A DNA stretch of 64,000 bases from assembly GCA_028277605.1 (NCBI GenBank), contig JANQFZ010000028.1:34695-98694 (forward strand). The letters run 5' to 3'. The notes beneath the pieces are model-generated. The model ran no database searches. It was not told the origin of the DNA and was given only the letters and a program-made list of their open reading frames with translations. Below, piece by piece: positions 28,595-38,069 of this stretch (within the stretch, counting starts at the first letter, position 1; each line of letters opens with the position of its first letter). Origin of the DNA: Vallitaleaceae bacterium (lineage in GTDB: Bacteria > Bacillota > Clostridia > Lachnospirales > Vallitaleaceae). Made by a program: the position numbers and the translations under genes.

Positions 28595-29875
28595 CTATTC
28601 TTCAGTTATAGCACCTTTTCCAAGTAAATAATACTTAAATCCTTTTTTGCTTAATAGAAGCTCATCCCAATAATTTCTAGTATCTAATATATTGGGCTGC
28701 CTCATTAAACGATAAATATCGTCAAAATCTACAGAATCAAATTGTTTATGATTAACACCTAATATGAGTAAATCACTATCTTTAACCGCTTCCTCTATCG
28801 TTTCACATAGGTATTGGTGTTTGGTAACAAACGGATCATAAACACGTAGTTTTATTCCACTGACTTCTTCTAATAGTTCAATAAGCTCTAAGAGGGGACT
28901 CTCTCTTAAATCATCAATATCTGGTTTATAGGTTATTCCAAATACAGTTATGATCTTATTCTTTAAACTGCCTAATAAGGCTCTACACCGTGCAAAAACA
29001 TACTCAGGCATACTGTCGTTCGTTTCTCTTGCAAGCTTAATAATATTAGCAAGAGCAGGGTGCTTTTCAACAATAAACCAAGGATCTACCGCCAAACAAT
29101 GTCCTCCTACCCCTGGCCCAGGCTGATGAAGATTTACTCTAGGATGCTTATTAGAATACCTAATAACGTCCCACGCATTAATACCCATAGCTTCACATAT
29201 TTTTGCAAGTTCATTTGCTAGAGCAATATTGACATCCCTAAATGTATTCTCCATAAGTTTACACATTTCAGCCGTTGTGGCATCTGTAATATAAATGTCT
29301 CCTTTAACAAATGATTGATAAAGGTGTTTTACCTTAATCGCAGAAGCATGATTGATACCACCGACAATTCTATTGTTCTCTACTAATTCAAATAATATTT
29401 TACCCGGTATCACTCTTTCAGGTGAATGTGCTACATAAAGATCCTGATAGACATCTAAACCCGACTGCTCCAATATAGGCATAACAAGATGTTCAACTGT
29501 GCCCGGTGGAGAAGTTGATTCCAGAATAATAATATCTCCTTTTTTGATACATCCAATAATGGAGCTAGCAGCTGCCTCAACGTAAGACATATCTGCAGTC
29601 TTATCTTTTTTTATTGGTGTCGGCACTGCAATAATATAGACGTCAGATAGTTCAGGTTGTGTTGCTGCTTTTAGTTTTCCAGAAGCAACCACCTCTCTCA
29701 CCATAACATCTAAATAGGGTTCTTCAATAATAATTTCACCTTTGTTCAGTGCAGAAACAACTGCCTCATTGACATCAACACCAATAATATCATACCCATT
29801 ACTAGCAAACATTGCTGCTGTAGGCATTCCTATATAACCTAATCCAAGAACACAAATCTTTTTCTTCAATCCCAT
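28595..29875 (-). CDS. wecC: UDP-N-acetyl-D-mannosamine dehydrogenase (WecC-like)
   Basis: An NAD-dependent nucleotide-sugar 6-dehydrogenase that should convert UDP-ManNAc to UDP-ManNAcA. The Rossmann motif is GLGYIGMPTAAMFA (about 10-23). The catalytic Cys lies in GPGVGGHCLAVDPWF, and HPRVNLHQPGPG before it is strongly WecC-like. A C-terminal NAD/UDP-binding domain (GITYKPDIDDLRESP) completes a normal 426-residue enzyme. Start is the ATG at 29875 with GGAAGGA just upstream; the TTG at 29887 is rejected. No UDP-GlcNAc 2-epimerase gene is in the window, so the substrate must be made elsewhere. Confidence 0.88.
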   Translation of the reverse strand: MGLKKKICVLGLGYIGMPTAAMFASNGYDIIGVDVNEAVVSALNKGEIIIEEPYLDVMVREVVASGKLKAATQPELSDVYIIAVPTPIKKDKTADMSYVEAAASSIIGCIKKGDIIILESTSPPGTVEHLVMPILEQSGLDVYQDLYVAHSPERVIPGKILFELVENNRIVGGINHASAIKVKHLYQSFVKGDIYITDATTAEMCKLMENTFRDVNIALANELAKICEAMGINAWDVIRYSNKHPRVNLHQPGPGVGGHCLAVDPWFIVEKHPALANIIKLARETNDSMPEYVFARCRALLGSLKNKIITVFGITYKPDIDDLRESPLLELIELLEEVSGIKLRVYDPFVTKHQYLCETIEEAVKDSDLLILGVNHKQFDSVDFDDIYRLMRQPNILDTRNYWDELLLSKKGFKYYLLGKGAITEE

Positions 29876-29909
29876 CAATCCTTCCAAAAATTGTACTCTT
29901 TATATCATC

Positions 29910-30947
29910 TTAAGCTCCATCAGCATACTTAAAAACATACTTCCCTCTCCACTGAACTTCATCGCCTTGTTTAAGCTCAAGAGGGATGCCGTTAACTAAG
30001 TTAAAATAAGATTTTCCTTTACCTGTTGTAAAAGCATAGGGCTTATCCTCATGAACATATTTGCCGTTACCTAGACCCTGTAGATCCAGTTGTACTATTA
30101 ACTGATGCTTATTATCCATTGATGTTAATCTAAACTGGTTAAGTCTTGAATCCCCTTGCTTGCTCTTAGACTGACTATATTTTTCAACAGAAAATGTTTC
30201 GTTAGTTTCGTCAGAACCATAGGTGATATGTCCATCCCATATTGCCATGTTCTCCGTTTGAAGTCCATAATATCTCTCTATAACGACATGCTCTAAGCAT
30301 TTAATCGTTGTTAGCACTTCAATTGAATTAGGACGAAAATGATACTTTATAGTTTCTAATAATAGGCTCTTTTTGTCCTGTACCGTATCGTATCCCTGAA
30401 TCTCATTGGTCACTACCACATCAACTGACGCAGCCAGTTCTAAGGTATCATTCATTTTTACTGAATCCTTTTCAATATCGTATTGAATGGTGTTTGCTGT
30501 AGGTTCTCCAGTATTGTCTTCATTAGAACCATGCCATCCACCAGTAAACGCTGGTGGAGTATTCTTTATACTATCTGCTTGTTTGACCATATAAGGCCCT
30601 ACCCAGTCCGTTCCACAGATATAAGCTTTTGTCCCATTCTCCTTGTATTCTTCTTGTGAATAGTTCACATCATTTGGTGCAATGTACATGGCAGATAAGC
30701 CATAGATATGATTAATACCACCATGTCCAAATTCAAGCCAAAAAAGTTCTGTTTCATTATATGGAAAACCAATATCCATATAATCCTCTTTTTGAACGAC
30801 AACAAGGTTATACCTTTTACCATCTTTTTGATAGAATTCTTCTCCAATTTGAGTTCTAAGATCATTATCCTTTTTTGCACAAGAGCATAATAAAAAGATG
30901 GTACTAAGAATAGCTACACTTACAATCTTAAATACACACTCTCTCAT
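29910..30947 (-). CDS. Putative lipoprotein of unknown function
   Basis: A 345-residue protein with an N-terminal signal sequence and lipobox-like LCSC (Cys near residue 23), followed by charged KKDND. The mature part is beta-rich, with many aromatic residues and no motif I recognise. It contains YEQ/YNETELFW, AFTGGWHGSNED, and a late FTTGKGKSYFNLV. It could be a carbohydrate-binding or glycan-processing lipoprotein given its position between the WecC-like and acetyltransferase genes, but this is only contextual. Confidence 0.75.
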   Translation of the reverse strand: MRECVFKIVSVAILSTIFLLCSCAKKDNDLRTQIGEEFYQKDGKRYNLVVVQKEDYMDIGFPYNETELFWLEFGHGGINHIYGLSAMYIAPNDVNYSQEEYKENGTKAYICGTDWVGPYMVKQADSIKNTPPAFTGGWHGSNEDNTGEPTANTIQYDIEKDSVKMNDTLELAASVDVVVTNEIQGYDTVQDKKSLLLETIKYHFRPNSIEVLTTIKCLEHVVIERYYGLQTENMAIWDGHITYGSDETNETFSVEKYSQSKSKQGDSRLNQFRLTSMDNKHQLIVQLDLQGLGNGKYVHEDKPYAFTTGKGKSYFNLVNGIPLELKQGDEVQWRGKYVFKYADGA

Positions 30948-30951
30948 TTCC

Positions 30952-31479
30952 CTATTCCATTCTTGATTTTATTCTTTTTGCTGGTATGCCTCCCATCACT
31001 GAGTAAGGCTCTACGTCTTTTGTAACAACAGCTCCAGCAGCTATAACACTGCCTTTCCCAATCGTAACACCTGGGAGTATAATTGCCCTTGCTCCTATCC
31101 AAACATCATCCTCTATCGTTACACATTGAGGTTTTGTTATCCCCTGTTTCACCATGGGAATGGCTAGATTATCTATCTTATGGTTTTTTGTATATATCAT
31201 CACTTCAGGTCCCATCATAACATAATTTCCAATGATTAGAGGCCCTTGCACTCTTGCATTCAGTCCTATGCCAGAATACTCACCAATGCTAATACCTTTA
31301 CCGCTTCCAAAGAAAACACCTTTTTCAATATTACAAGAATTAGATGCTGATTCAAATATATTCTTACATAAATATCTTCTGAATTTTTTTGCACCTAAAG
31401 ATATAACTGCATCCGATTCAGGCAGTTTCTTTGCTATACTATAATAAAGTGCTAAGCTTAACTTGCGTCTTATACTCAT
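30952..31479 (-). CDS. Left-handed beta-helix acyltransferase (hexapeptide repeat family)
   Basis: A 175-residue trimeric-type acetyltransferase related to maltose/serine O-acetyltransferases. Hexapeptide repeats run from about 55 to 160 (IGNYVMMGPEVMI, IEDDVWIGARAIILPGVTIGKGSVIAAGAVVTKDV). The NHKI segment may supply the catalytic His, and VEPYSVMGGIPAKRI is the usual family ending. It probably O- or N-acetylates a sugar of the surface polymer. It is 4 nt from the lipoprotein gene and 21 nt from the flippase gene. Confidence 0.88.
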   Translation of the reverse strand: MSIRRKLSLALYYSIAKKLPESDAVISLGAKKFRRYLCKNIFESASNSCNIEKGVFFGSGKGISIGEYSGIGLNARVQGPLIIGNYVMMGPEVMIYTKNHKIDNLAIPMVKQGITKPQCVTIEDDVWIGARAIILPGVTIGKGSVIAAGAVVTKDVEPYSVMGGIPAKRIKSRME

Positions 31480-31500
31480 AGACTTCCCTCAAAACTTTAT

Positions 31501-32982
31501 TTATGATAACTTTTCATTCGCTGTACTTCTCTTAAGTCTCTGAAAAAGGGTATTGACTTCGCTTTTAATTGCCCCTGTCACGTAAAGACAGGCAAAATAA
31601 ACTATCATCGCTGCTAGAATAACCACAAATAATACTATAAGCTGACTCCTAATAAATGATTTAAATAATAAAATAAATATACTCATCATACCAGCGGAAC
31701 CCACAATCTTTAATATCATATCCAGTCTTATTTTCCAGTTTAAAACTTTTCTCCCACTGATATAGCTTGCTATAAAATATACAATAAACGATCCAAAAGT
31801 AGTGACTGCTGCAAATGAATATCCATAACGTGGTATCAGCAGGATATTCAATATAAGATTAATACAGCTGCTTCCTAAGCAGTTAAACAAGATAGTAGTG
31901 GTTTTAGAAGTCAGCTCCCAAGATTTATTACAGTATTCGGTTAGCCCAAGGAAAAACATACCAAAAGCAACCCAGCCTATTATAGAATATCCTATTTGAT
32001 ACTCTTTCGCAAGCAGCATTGTAATGTGTTTAGCTAATAAAGTTAATCCAATTGCAGCAGGCAATGCAATCATAACATAATAGGTAATTCCCTGAGAAAG
32101 CAGTTTTTCAGTTTTTTTCTTATCCTTTTCTTTCCAAGCCATGAGTAAATTTGGATACACGCCCCTCATGATGCCGACCATAAGCATGGTAAACACGGAT
32201 GAAATGATGGTATAATTGGCTGTATAGATACCAACAGAAGCTTTTCCATAAAAGTACTCAATAACGTATCTATCCGATATAGTCAATATGGACATGGTTA
32301 GAGTAATACCTATCAAAGGATATCCAAAGGATAACATTTTTTTTAGCAGTTGCTTAGATACTGTTTTAAAACTAATAAGATGTCTTATCTTTAATTTGAC
32401 TACTAAGAAAAGCGCAATACTTAAATCCACAATAGAATGAGATAAGAAAATAGCAATAACCTCTCTATCATAAACATGTACAAATAATAAAGTAAGAAGA
32501 AGTTTGAAGGTAACTGCACATAAAGAAAGTAATAAATTAAGCTTTATCTTTTTTAGTGCTACAATCGTGCTCAATAATATTTGGCTGGAACTATAGGATG
32601 CAAATAATAATAATAGGATACTGATGGGTGTCCTATATAGTTCGCCAATGCCCAGACTATAGGTTATTAAAACTATAAGAAGGATTAGACCGTTGATGCC
32701 TAACCAAACAAAAAAAGTGGTGGAACAAAAATGCCGCAAATCTTTAGACTGCTTATAGTCATTAACATAACGAAAGGATGCATGCATGAGCCATCCTAGT
32801 AAGCACAAGTATGTAACACTAATGATTGGATTGATAATGACATAGTGACCATAAACATCAGCAGCAAATAATTCTGTATAAATAGAAAGTGTTATAATAC
32901 CTATAACACCTTCCATTATTTTTGCTGGTAAATATAAAAGTATATCTTTGGATATGGTGTTTTTTGTTTTATTAGAAGCCAT
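31501..32982 (-). CDS. Polysaccharide flippase (Wzx / MATE-like)
   Basis: A 493-residue membrane protein with about 14 predicted helices, of the polysaccharide biosynthesis/MVF-like superfamily. It should move undecaprenyl-PP-linked glycan across the membrane. Family-like features include KDILLYLPAKIMEGVIG at the start, a SISDRYVIEYFYG-like central segment (ISDRYVIEYFYGKASVGIY, about 232-250) and repeated helix pairs. With the Wzy-like protein it points to a Wzx/Wzy type of polymer assembly instead of an ABC-dependent pathway. Confidence 0.88.
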   Translation of the reverse strand: MASNKTKNTISKDILLYLPAKIMEGVIGIITLSIYTELFAADVYGHYVIINPIISVTYLCLLGWLMHASFRYVNDYKQSKDLRHFCSTTFFVWLGINGLILLIVLITYSLGIGELYRTPISILLLLFASYSSSQILLSTIVALKKIKLNLLLSLCAVTFKLLLTLLFVHVYDREVIAIFLSHSIVDLSIALFLVVKLKIRHLISFKTVSKQLLKKMLSFGYPLIGITLTMSILTISDRYVIEYFYGKASVGIYTANYTIISSVFTMLMVGIMRGVYPNLLMAWKEKDKKKTEKLLSQGITYYVMIALPAAIGLTLLAKHITMLLAKEYQIGYSIIGWVAFGMFFLGLTEYCNKSWELTSKTTTILFNCLGSSCINLILNILLIPRYGYSFAAVTTFGSFIVYFIASYISGRKVLNWKIRLDMILKIVGSAGMMSIFILLFKSFIRSQLIVLFVVILAAMIVYFACLYVTGAIKSEVNTLFQRLKRSTANEKLS

Positions 32983-33007
32983 ACTTTCCTCTCTCTCTTA
33001 CAAAACC

Positions 33008-33724
33008 TTAATTGGAGCCCATATGAATGATTTCATAACTACCTTTTACCATAATCCAAGATTTACCATGGCTATCTAGTCCTCTACCGTCTGGTCTAGG
33101 TACAATGAGTAAATGGTTATAGGCTACGCTATCCCCAGTTTTCAGATCAACACCGCTTGTAATATCCGTTAATCCATCTCCATCCGCATTGCCAACAGCA
33201 GTTGCGTTTCCACCTCTTAGGATAAATTCAGTGCTTTCTCCACCAATGACTCTCATACCTTCATCTAGTTCAATCACAACATATTTATCTGAAGTCTTTG
33301 TTTCTGTTTTATTAAACTCTTCTAATCGACTATCAATATAGGCGTTAATATAGTCATGTAGTTCTGTCTTTTCTTTAAGTGTTTGAGTTTGTGTCGATGG
33401 ATTGGCAGTTGTGCTTGTCTTCTTTAGTAGTTCGTTGTATTTTATATCTACGTAGGTATTAATATAATTATGTAATTCAATGAGGTCTAAGTTTGATTGG
33501 TCAGAAGTATCATTGGGTGAATCATTGGCTGATGAATCTGATGAATTGCTTTTTTGAAATTTATCTAGTAATTCCTCAATCCTTTCATCCACATAGCTTT
33601 TCGTTACAATCGGATCACCCACTGTACCAGGATCAGCATTTGCTGCATTCGTTGTTGAAAAAGCTATACTTATACCTACAACTACAGCAATCAAGGTACT
33701 CATCAAAACTATTTTTCTCTTCAC
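33008..33724 (-). CDS. Exported protein with threefold YVD/YID repeat
   Basis: A 238-residue secreted protein starting at GTG, with a signal peptide (about 1-32, ending ANA). Three related segments follow: KSYVDERIEELLDKF (about 43-57), HNYINTYVDIKYNELLKK (about 84-101) and HDYINAYIDSRLEEFNK (about 122-138), separated by Ser/Asn/Thr-rich linkers. The C-terminal domain (about 148-238) is compact with VVIELDEGMRVIGG and GDSVAYNHLLIVPRPDGRG. I do not recognise a known enzyme. It starts 10 nt after the NAGPA-domain gene, so the two are probably co-expressed. Confidence 0.8.
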   Translation of the reverse strand: MKRKIVLMSTLIAVVVGISIAFSTTNAANADPGTVGDPIVTKSYVDERIEELLDKFQKSNSSDSSANDSPNDTSDQSNLDLIELHNYINTYVDIKYNELLKKTSTTANPSTQTQTLKEKTELHDYINAYIDSRLEEFNKTETKTSDKYVVIELDEGMRVIGGESTEFILRGGNATAVGNADGDGLTDITSGVDLKTGDSVAYNHLLIVPRPDGRGLDSHGKSWIMVKGSYEIIHMGSN

Positions 33725-33734
33725 AACACCACAC

Positions 33735-36572
33735 CTACTCTATTGTAATTTTTGGATATAAATCTATAACATTAAAAGTAACTTCCTGTTCAAAATTAAA
33801 GTTTATAAGATAAAAGGTCTCATGTAAATGAAGGTTATCATTTTCATCCATTTGGTACCATAATCCATTAATATCAAAATATCTTATACCTTCCACATTG
33901 TCAAGGTTAAAGTTATAACCGCTACCATTGACAACAAAGATATTTTTATCCGTCTTATCTCTCAATGTCTTAAGAACATCATGAAACAGCTGCCCTTCTC
34001 TTTCATCTGAAAAACCTTTTAATGGGTTTCTATCCATAATGATAAGAATATTCTTCTGTTGTGTATGATTCAGATCATCTTCAAGACGTTTCCACTGCTC
34101 TGGATCAGTTGCTCTTAATCCTTTATTACTTGTAGCAAGTGTCATAACTCTTACTTGATCGTAATCAGTAATACTATATTGATTCTGCCAAACGATTGCC
34201 GAAGGATTTAATGTAGTCCCAGATAGGTCTGTTTGACCAGCAAACACATTGACATCAGATATAGTATTCATTCTCTCTTCAACTTCTCTAAGAATTATAT
34301 CATCCAATATACTATTCTTACCACTTGTACTTCCGAAGACGGAAACATTAAAACCTGTATCAGAGCTGGTTTTCTTGTACATTGCATCATAATAATCTTT
34401 ATCCTTTGGTAATGGAAGCTCATTTTTATCTATGGTTTTAAGAGCTGTGAGTTGTTCAATAACCAATTCATGGGTTGAAGGATGTGTATTAACTAATGAA
34501 GCTGCATAAATTCTATCCAGTTGTATCGGGTATTCTACATTTTTAGGTAATACTGCTTGGACAAAACTCCAGCCTTCCCAATCAATTTCAGATGCAAAGG
34601 TAATGTAATGAGATTTGCCTTTATTATCTTTGACTATTCCTCTTAACCAATGATGTGAGTCATTTCCTTTAACCCAAAGTCCCAGTCCGTCTACGGATTC
34701 ATCGATGCTGTACGGTGAGGTGAACTTTATGTAGGCAGCTTGAGTTCCAGCGGATTCTGGAAACTGATAAATTAACCCAATCCCTTTACCATCTGTTACT
34801 TCACTGTTTAGTAAAGCGACAGATGTTTGAATGGTCTCATCTGATGCTATGGCCTCTACGGCAGCGTCTTCAAACTCATCTATGACTGTACTACTATGAC
34901 CAACAATAACATACCCATAGACTTTAGTTCCGCCTACAGCCCCCGATACTAATGTGTAGCCATTCTCACTACCTGCTACAAACTTACCATCAATAAACGT
35001 TCCAATATCTTTATTATGAGAAGTCCAAAGAATGTCTTTTACATTGATTTCACCTCTGACTCCTTCTTCGTTAACACCAAGCACTTTGAAATGAGCTGTT
35101 TCTCCTTGATTTAGATAGATGTAAGGCTTTTCAAATTCAAGATGTATGGGATTATTCATACAAGATATCTCTATACTTGCTTTAACTCCACCAATATAGC
35201 AGGTAATAACGCCTGTTCCCTCATCATGTGGATAAAAAGTATTCTTATCCCAATGTCCATTTAAATTAGAGGTCTGCCATGCTATTGCATCTTCTTGAAT
35301 ATGAACATAGTTATAGTATTCATCATAGCCAATAACTTTAAATTCAATCGGCATATTTTTAAAAACATGTGTTGTATCAGCAATAATTTCAATTTGTTTC
35401 AGTGTCCCTTTAGGTGCTGTAGAGATAATTCCAAGACCATTAGGTATTTTCCTCTGCGCTCCATAAGGAAGCGTATTCAAAACCTGCACATGGTTAAATC
35501 CTAATGTTTTACCTACAAGGGTACTTGAACCACCGCCATCTAAATGCATGGCTTCATAGCAGCCAATATCAAGTAAAATGTTCCCGAGTTCCTGATGAGT
35601 AACACCAATACTTGAGCCTCTGCCGTCCACAACAACTGCATATAATGTTTTTTGATCCTTAGAATAACCAACAGCACTTCGTGGATGCCTTTGATTTTCT
35701 AATATAAGCATGCCTTTTTTTGGTATAAATAGACCATTTTCTATGATTTTTCCAGCACCACTGATAGCTGTTTTTATATGCTCTAAATCAACATCTGCAT
35801 GCTGGTCTAATGAAACCTCCATACCCACTGGAAAATGAGATAAATGATAAGGAGCAATTTCATTTCTAACCGTCACCACAAAGCCATCCTTAGGAATATC
35901 AACCGTTTCACCTAATTGAGAAACGTAAGTAACACAGTTATTTCTAACAACAATTTTATAGAGTTCATTAGGATACAACTTATCTAAAGCTTCTGTATTA
36001 CTAAAAGCATTAGGATAATAAATGGCTGGATTCTCTACATTATACAATCGGTTAATGCCAGATAAATACAAAGGACGCTCCTCTTTACTCATAAGCTTAA
36101 ACGTCATATTAATAAAATCAATCATAGGCTTATTGTCATCGGTTATAAACAATGTACCTAATAACCCATAGCCGCTGTTGATATTGTTCTTAACGGATAA
36201 GATTTCACCTTGACTGAATTCAAGCCCTAAAACGTCTGTTGGGTTATCCTTCATACTAAAAAAATCTCCATTAATGCCTGCAACAATACCATTATCTGCT
36301 CCTATTGACATTAATGTATCCTTTGTACCAAAAGCTTCAGGTCGTATAACATCTAACTCTACATAAGGATTACTTAAATCCACTTCAAGAATATGTACAT
36401 CTACCCAGCCTGCCTGAGTTAATCTTTCCCATTTTTCATAAACAACACCACTCGATACCATGCTTCGTTCTGTCGTTTCATATAAGAGATTATCCATAGG
36501 GTTAGCGTAGCTTCTGAATGTACTACAGCAAAAAATCAATGCAACTACAAAGATTAGTATCTTTTTTTTCAT
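33735..36572 (-). CDS. Large exported protein with phosphodiester glycosidase (NAGPA) domain
   Basis: A 945-residue secreted protein with a signal peptide (about 1-23). An N-terminal NAGPA/DUF2233-type domain spans about 35-385: GVVYEKWERLTQAGW, VAGINGDFFSM, then LYAVVVDGRGSSIGVT and MHLDGGGSSTLVG, the family core. This is followed by Ig-like segments and a carbohydrate-binding-like region (about 560-700). A C-terminal calcineurin-like or flavodoxin-like region (about 745-920) has VMTLATSNKGLRATDPEQW and ILIIMDRNPLKG. NAGPA enzymes cleave GlcNAc phosphodiesters, so this may trim a phosphodiester-linked wall polymer. The C-terminal assignment is uncertain. Confidence 0.85.
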   Translation of the reverse strand: MKKKILIFVVALIFCCSTFRSYANPMDNLLYETTERSMVSSGVVYEKWERLTQAGWVDVHILEVDLSNPYVELDVIRPEAFGTKDTLMSIGADNGIVAGINGDFFSMKDNPTDVLGLEFSQGEILSVKNNINSGYGLLGTLFITDDNKPMIDFINMTFKLMSKEERPLYLSGINRLYNVENPAIYYPNAFSNTEALDKLYPNELYKIVVRNNCVTYVSQLGETVDIPKDGFVVTVRNEIAPYHLSHFPVGMEVSLDQHADVDLEHIKTAISGAGKIIENGLFIPKKGMLILENQRHPRSAVGYSKDQKTLYAVVVDGRGSSIGVTHQELGNILLDIGCYEAMHLDGGGSSTLVGKTLGFNHVQVLNTLPYGAQRKIPNGLGIISTAPKGTLKQIEIIADTTHVFKNMPIEFKVIGYDEYYNYVHIQEDAIAWQTSNLNGHWDKNTFYPHDEGTGVITCYIGGVKASIEISCMNNPIHLEFEKPYIYLNQGETAHFKVLGVNEEGVRGEINVKDILWTSHNKDIGTFIDGKFVAGSENGYTLVSGAVGGTKVYGYVIVGHSSTVIDEFEDAAVEAIASDETIQTSVALLNSEVTDGKGIGLIYQFPESAGTQAAYIKFTSPYSIDESVDGLGLWVKGNDSHHWLRGIVKDNKGKSHYITFASEIDWEGWSFVQAVLPKNVEYPIQLDRIYAASLVNTHPSTHELVIEQLTALKTIDKNELPLPKDKDYYDAMYKKTSSDTGFNVSVFGSTSGKNSILDDIILREVEERMNTISDVNVFAGQTDLSGTTLNPSAIVWQNQYSITDYDQVRVMTLATSNKGLRATDPEQWKRLEDDLNHTQQKNILIIMDRNPLKGFSDEREGQLFHDVLKTLRDKTDKNIFVVNGSGYNFNLDNVEGIRYFDINGLWYQMDENDNLHLHETFYLINFNFEQEVTFNVIDLYPKITIE

Positions 36573-36590
36573 TTAATCATCCCTTCATAA

Positions 36591-37940
36591 TTACTCACCA
36601 TCATCTGAACCTAAAATAATTCGAATATGTACCTGCTCTGGAAGCTGTTCTGGGGAAACCATTAATTCTGGCTCCTTAAAATAGTTAAGAATATCTAAGC
36701 CTGCACCTTCCTGCTCGACCATAATCTTTGTTTTCTTTAGAACCTCTTCCTTATAATTATCAACCGTAATCTTATTACCGTCAAATCCATTGCGAACCAA
36801 TTTATCTTTAGTTTTTGCAGCAAAACCAGTTATCTTTGTGCTGTTCAGTATTTCAATATTGAGAGTTTTGCTATCTATTTCTATCGGCTTTTCAACCGGT
36901 TTTTTATCATCATTACTTGTTTCTTGTGTATCATTAGATTCAACTACAGGCTGCTCTTCAACATAAAAGCTTTGCATAAGCTCAGCTGATTTTTCCTTGT
37001 CAGCGATATAGTATGAAATCTTTCCAACCCATTTGGATTCACCAGGAAGTCTCTCCATTTGAATATCATCTACAGAAAATGTATCTAGATACTGTATATA
37101 ATCTAAGCCTTTTGTAAAATTCGTTTCCACGTGTAATAGCACATTAGTTGCTATATCGAGTATATTTAGTTGATTTTTGTCTGTTAGAAGCTTGCTCATA
37201 AATGCCTTCATAAATTCATGCTGCATATCAATACGACCTAAATCACCATCACTATACCCTTTTCTATAACGTATCAGCTGTTCTGCTTTGTCACCATTCA
37301 AGTTCTGCTGCCCTTTTTTGAGGTTAATATATAAGTTTTGAACCGGATCCTTGTAGTCAAAATCATCTGGTATATACATATCTACGCCTTCTATTAAATC
37401 AACAATATTCCTAAATCCTTTCAAATCCATATTGACATAATAATCAACATCAACATTAAATATCTGTTCAAAAACCTTAACTGAGGTTTCATTTCTTTTA
37501 TCTGGGTAAGAATAGGATGGAATTTCATTAATTTTCATTGTCTTTGGTACATCACTACGTCTTGCCTTAAGCTCAGCATAGGTGTCATCTGGTAACTGAA
37601 TTCTTGTATCTCTAGGTACAGAAATCATTTTTAAAGCACTTGTTTTTGCATTAAATACAGCCAGCATGATAACATCCGTTCTGATGCCTTCTTGATCCAC
37701 ACCATAAATAAGGAAGGTTGTAAAAGGGTTTTCTACTGGTTGTAACTCCTCGTCATTGTCAGGTGTTATCACGGAAGGAGTGTCATCTGGTTGAATTTCT
37801 ACCTGTGGGGTATCTTTATTTAAATAAACATAGGCTAATGTAATTACACCTACAATAAATGACAGTGATACTGCTGATATGATAAAGCTTTTCAAAAATT
37901 TAACTAATAATGATGAGTTATCTTTCTTTTTTTGTGCCAA
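36591..37940 (-). CDS. LytR-CpsA-Psr (LCP) family glycopolymer ligase with LytR_C domain
   Basis: A membrane-anchored enzyme that transfers lipid-linked polymers to peptidoglycan. One membrane helix (about 14-34), the LCP domain (about 70-285) with LIYGVDQEGIRTDVIM, ISVPRDTRI and the conserved RYRKGYSDGDLGRIDMQ stretch, then a linker and a C-terminal LytR_C domain (about 360-425). The start is TTG with GGAGG 6 nt upstream. Length is 449 residues. It is followed by the NAGPA gene after 18 nt. Likely attaches the locus polymer to the wall. Confidence 0.92.
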   Translation of the reverse strand: MAQKKKDNSSLLVKFLKSFIISAVSLSFIVGVITLAYVYLNKDTPQVEIQPDDTPSVITPDNDEELQPVENPFTTFLIYGVDQEGIRTDVIMLAVFNAKTSALKMISVPRDTRIQLPDDTYAELKARRSDVPKTMKINEIPSYSYPDKRNETSVKVFEQIFNVDVDYYVNMDLKGFRNIVDLIEGVDMYIPDDFDYKDPVQNLYINLKKGQQNLNGDKAEQLIRYRKGYSDGDLGRIDMQHEFMKAFMSKLLTDKNQLNILDIATNVLLHVETNFTKGLDYIQYLDTFSVDDIQMERLPGESKWVGKISYYIADKEKSAELMQSFYVEEQPVVESNDTQETSNDDKKPVEKPIEIDSKTLNIEILNSTKITGFAAKTKDKLVRNGFDGNKITVDNYKEEVLKKTKIMVEQEGAGLDILNYFKEPELMVSPEQLPEQVHIRIILGSDDGE

Positions 37941-38069
37941 TTTTATCCTCCCGATCTGCTTCGTTTATTATTATTATTTATCATCTGTATACTGCTTAGT
38001 ATAGCAAATACTATATGAACTGACAACAAATGGCATGTTGCTCAATTTTTCTGTAAAAACAAGAATAAC

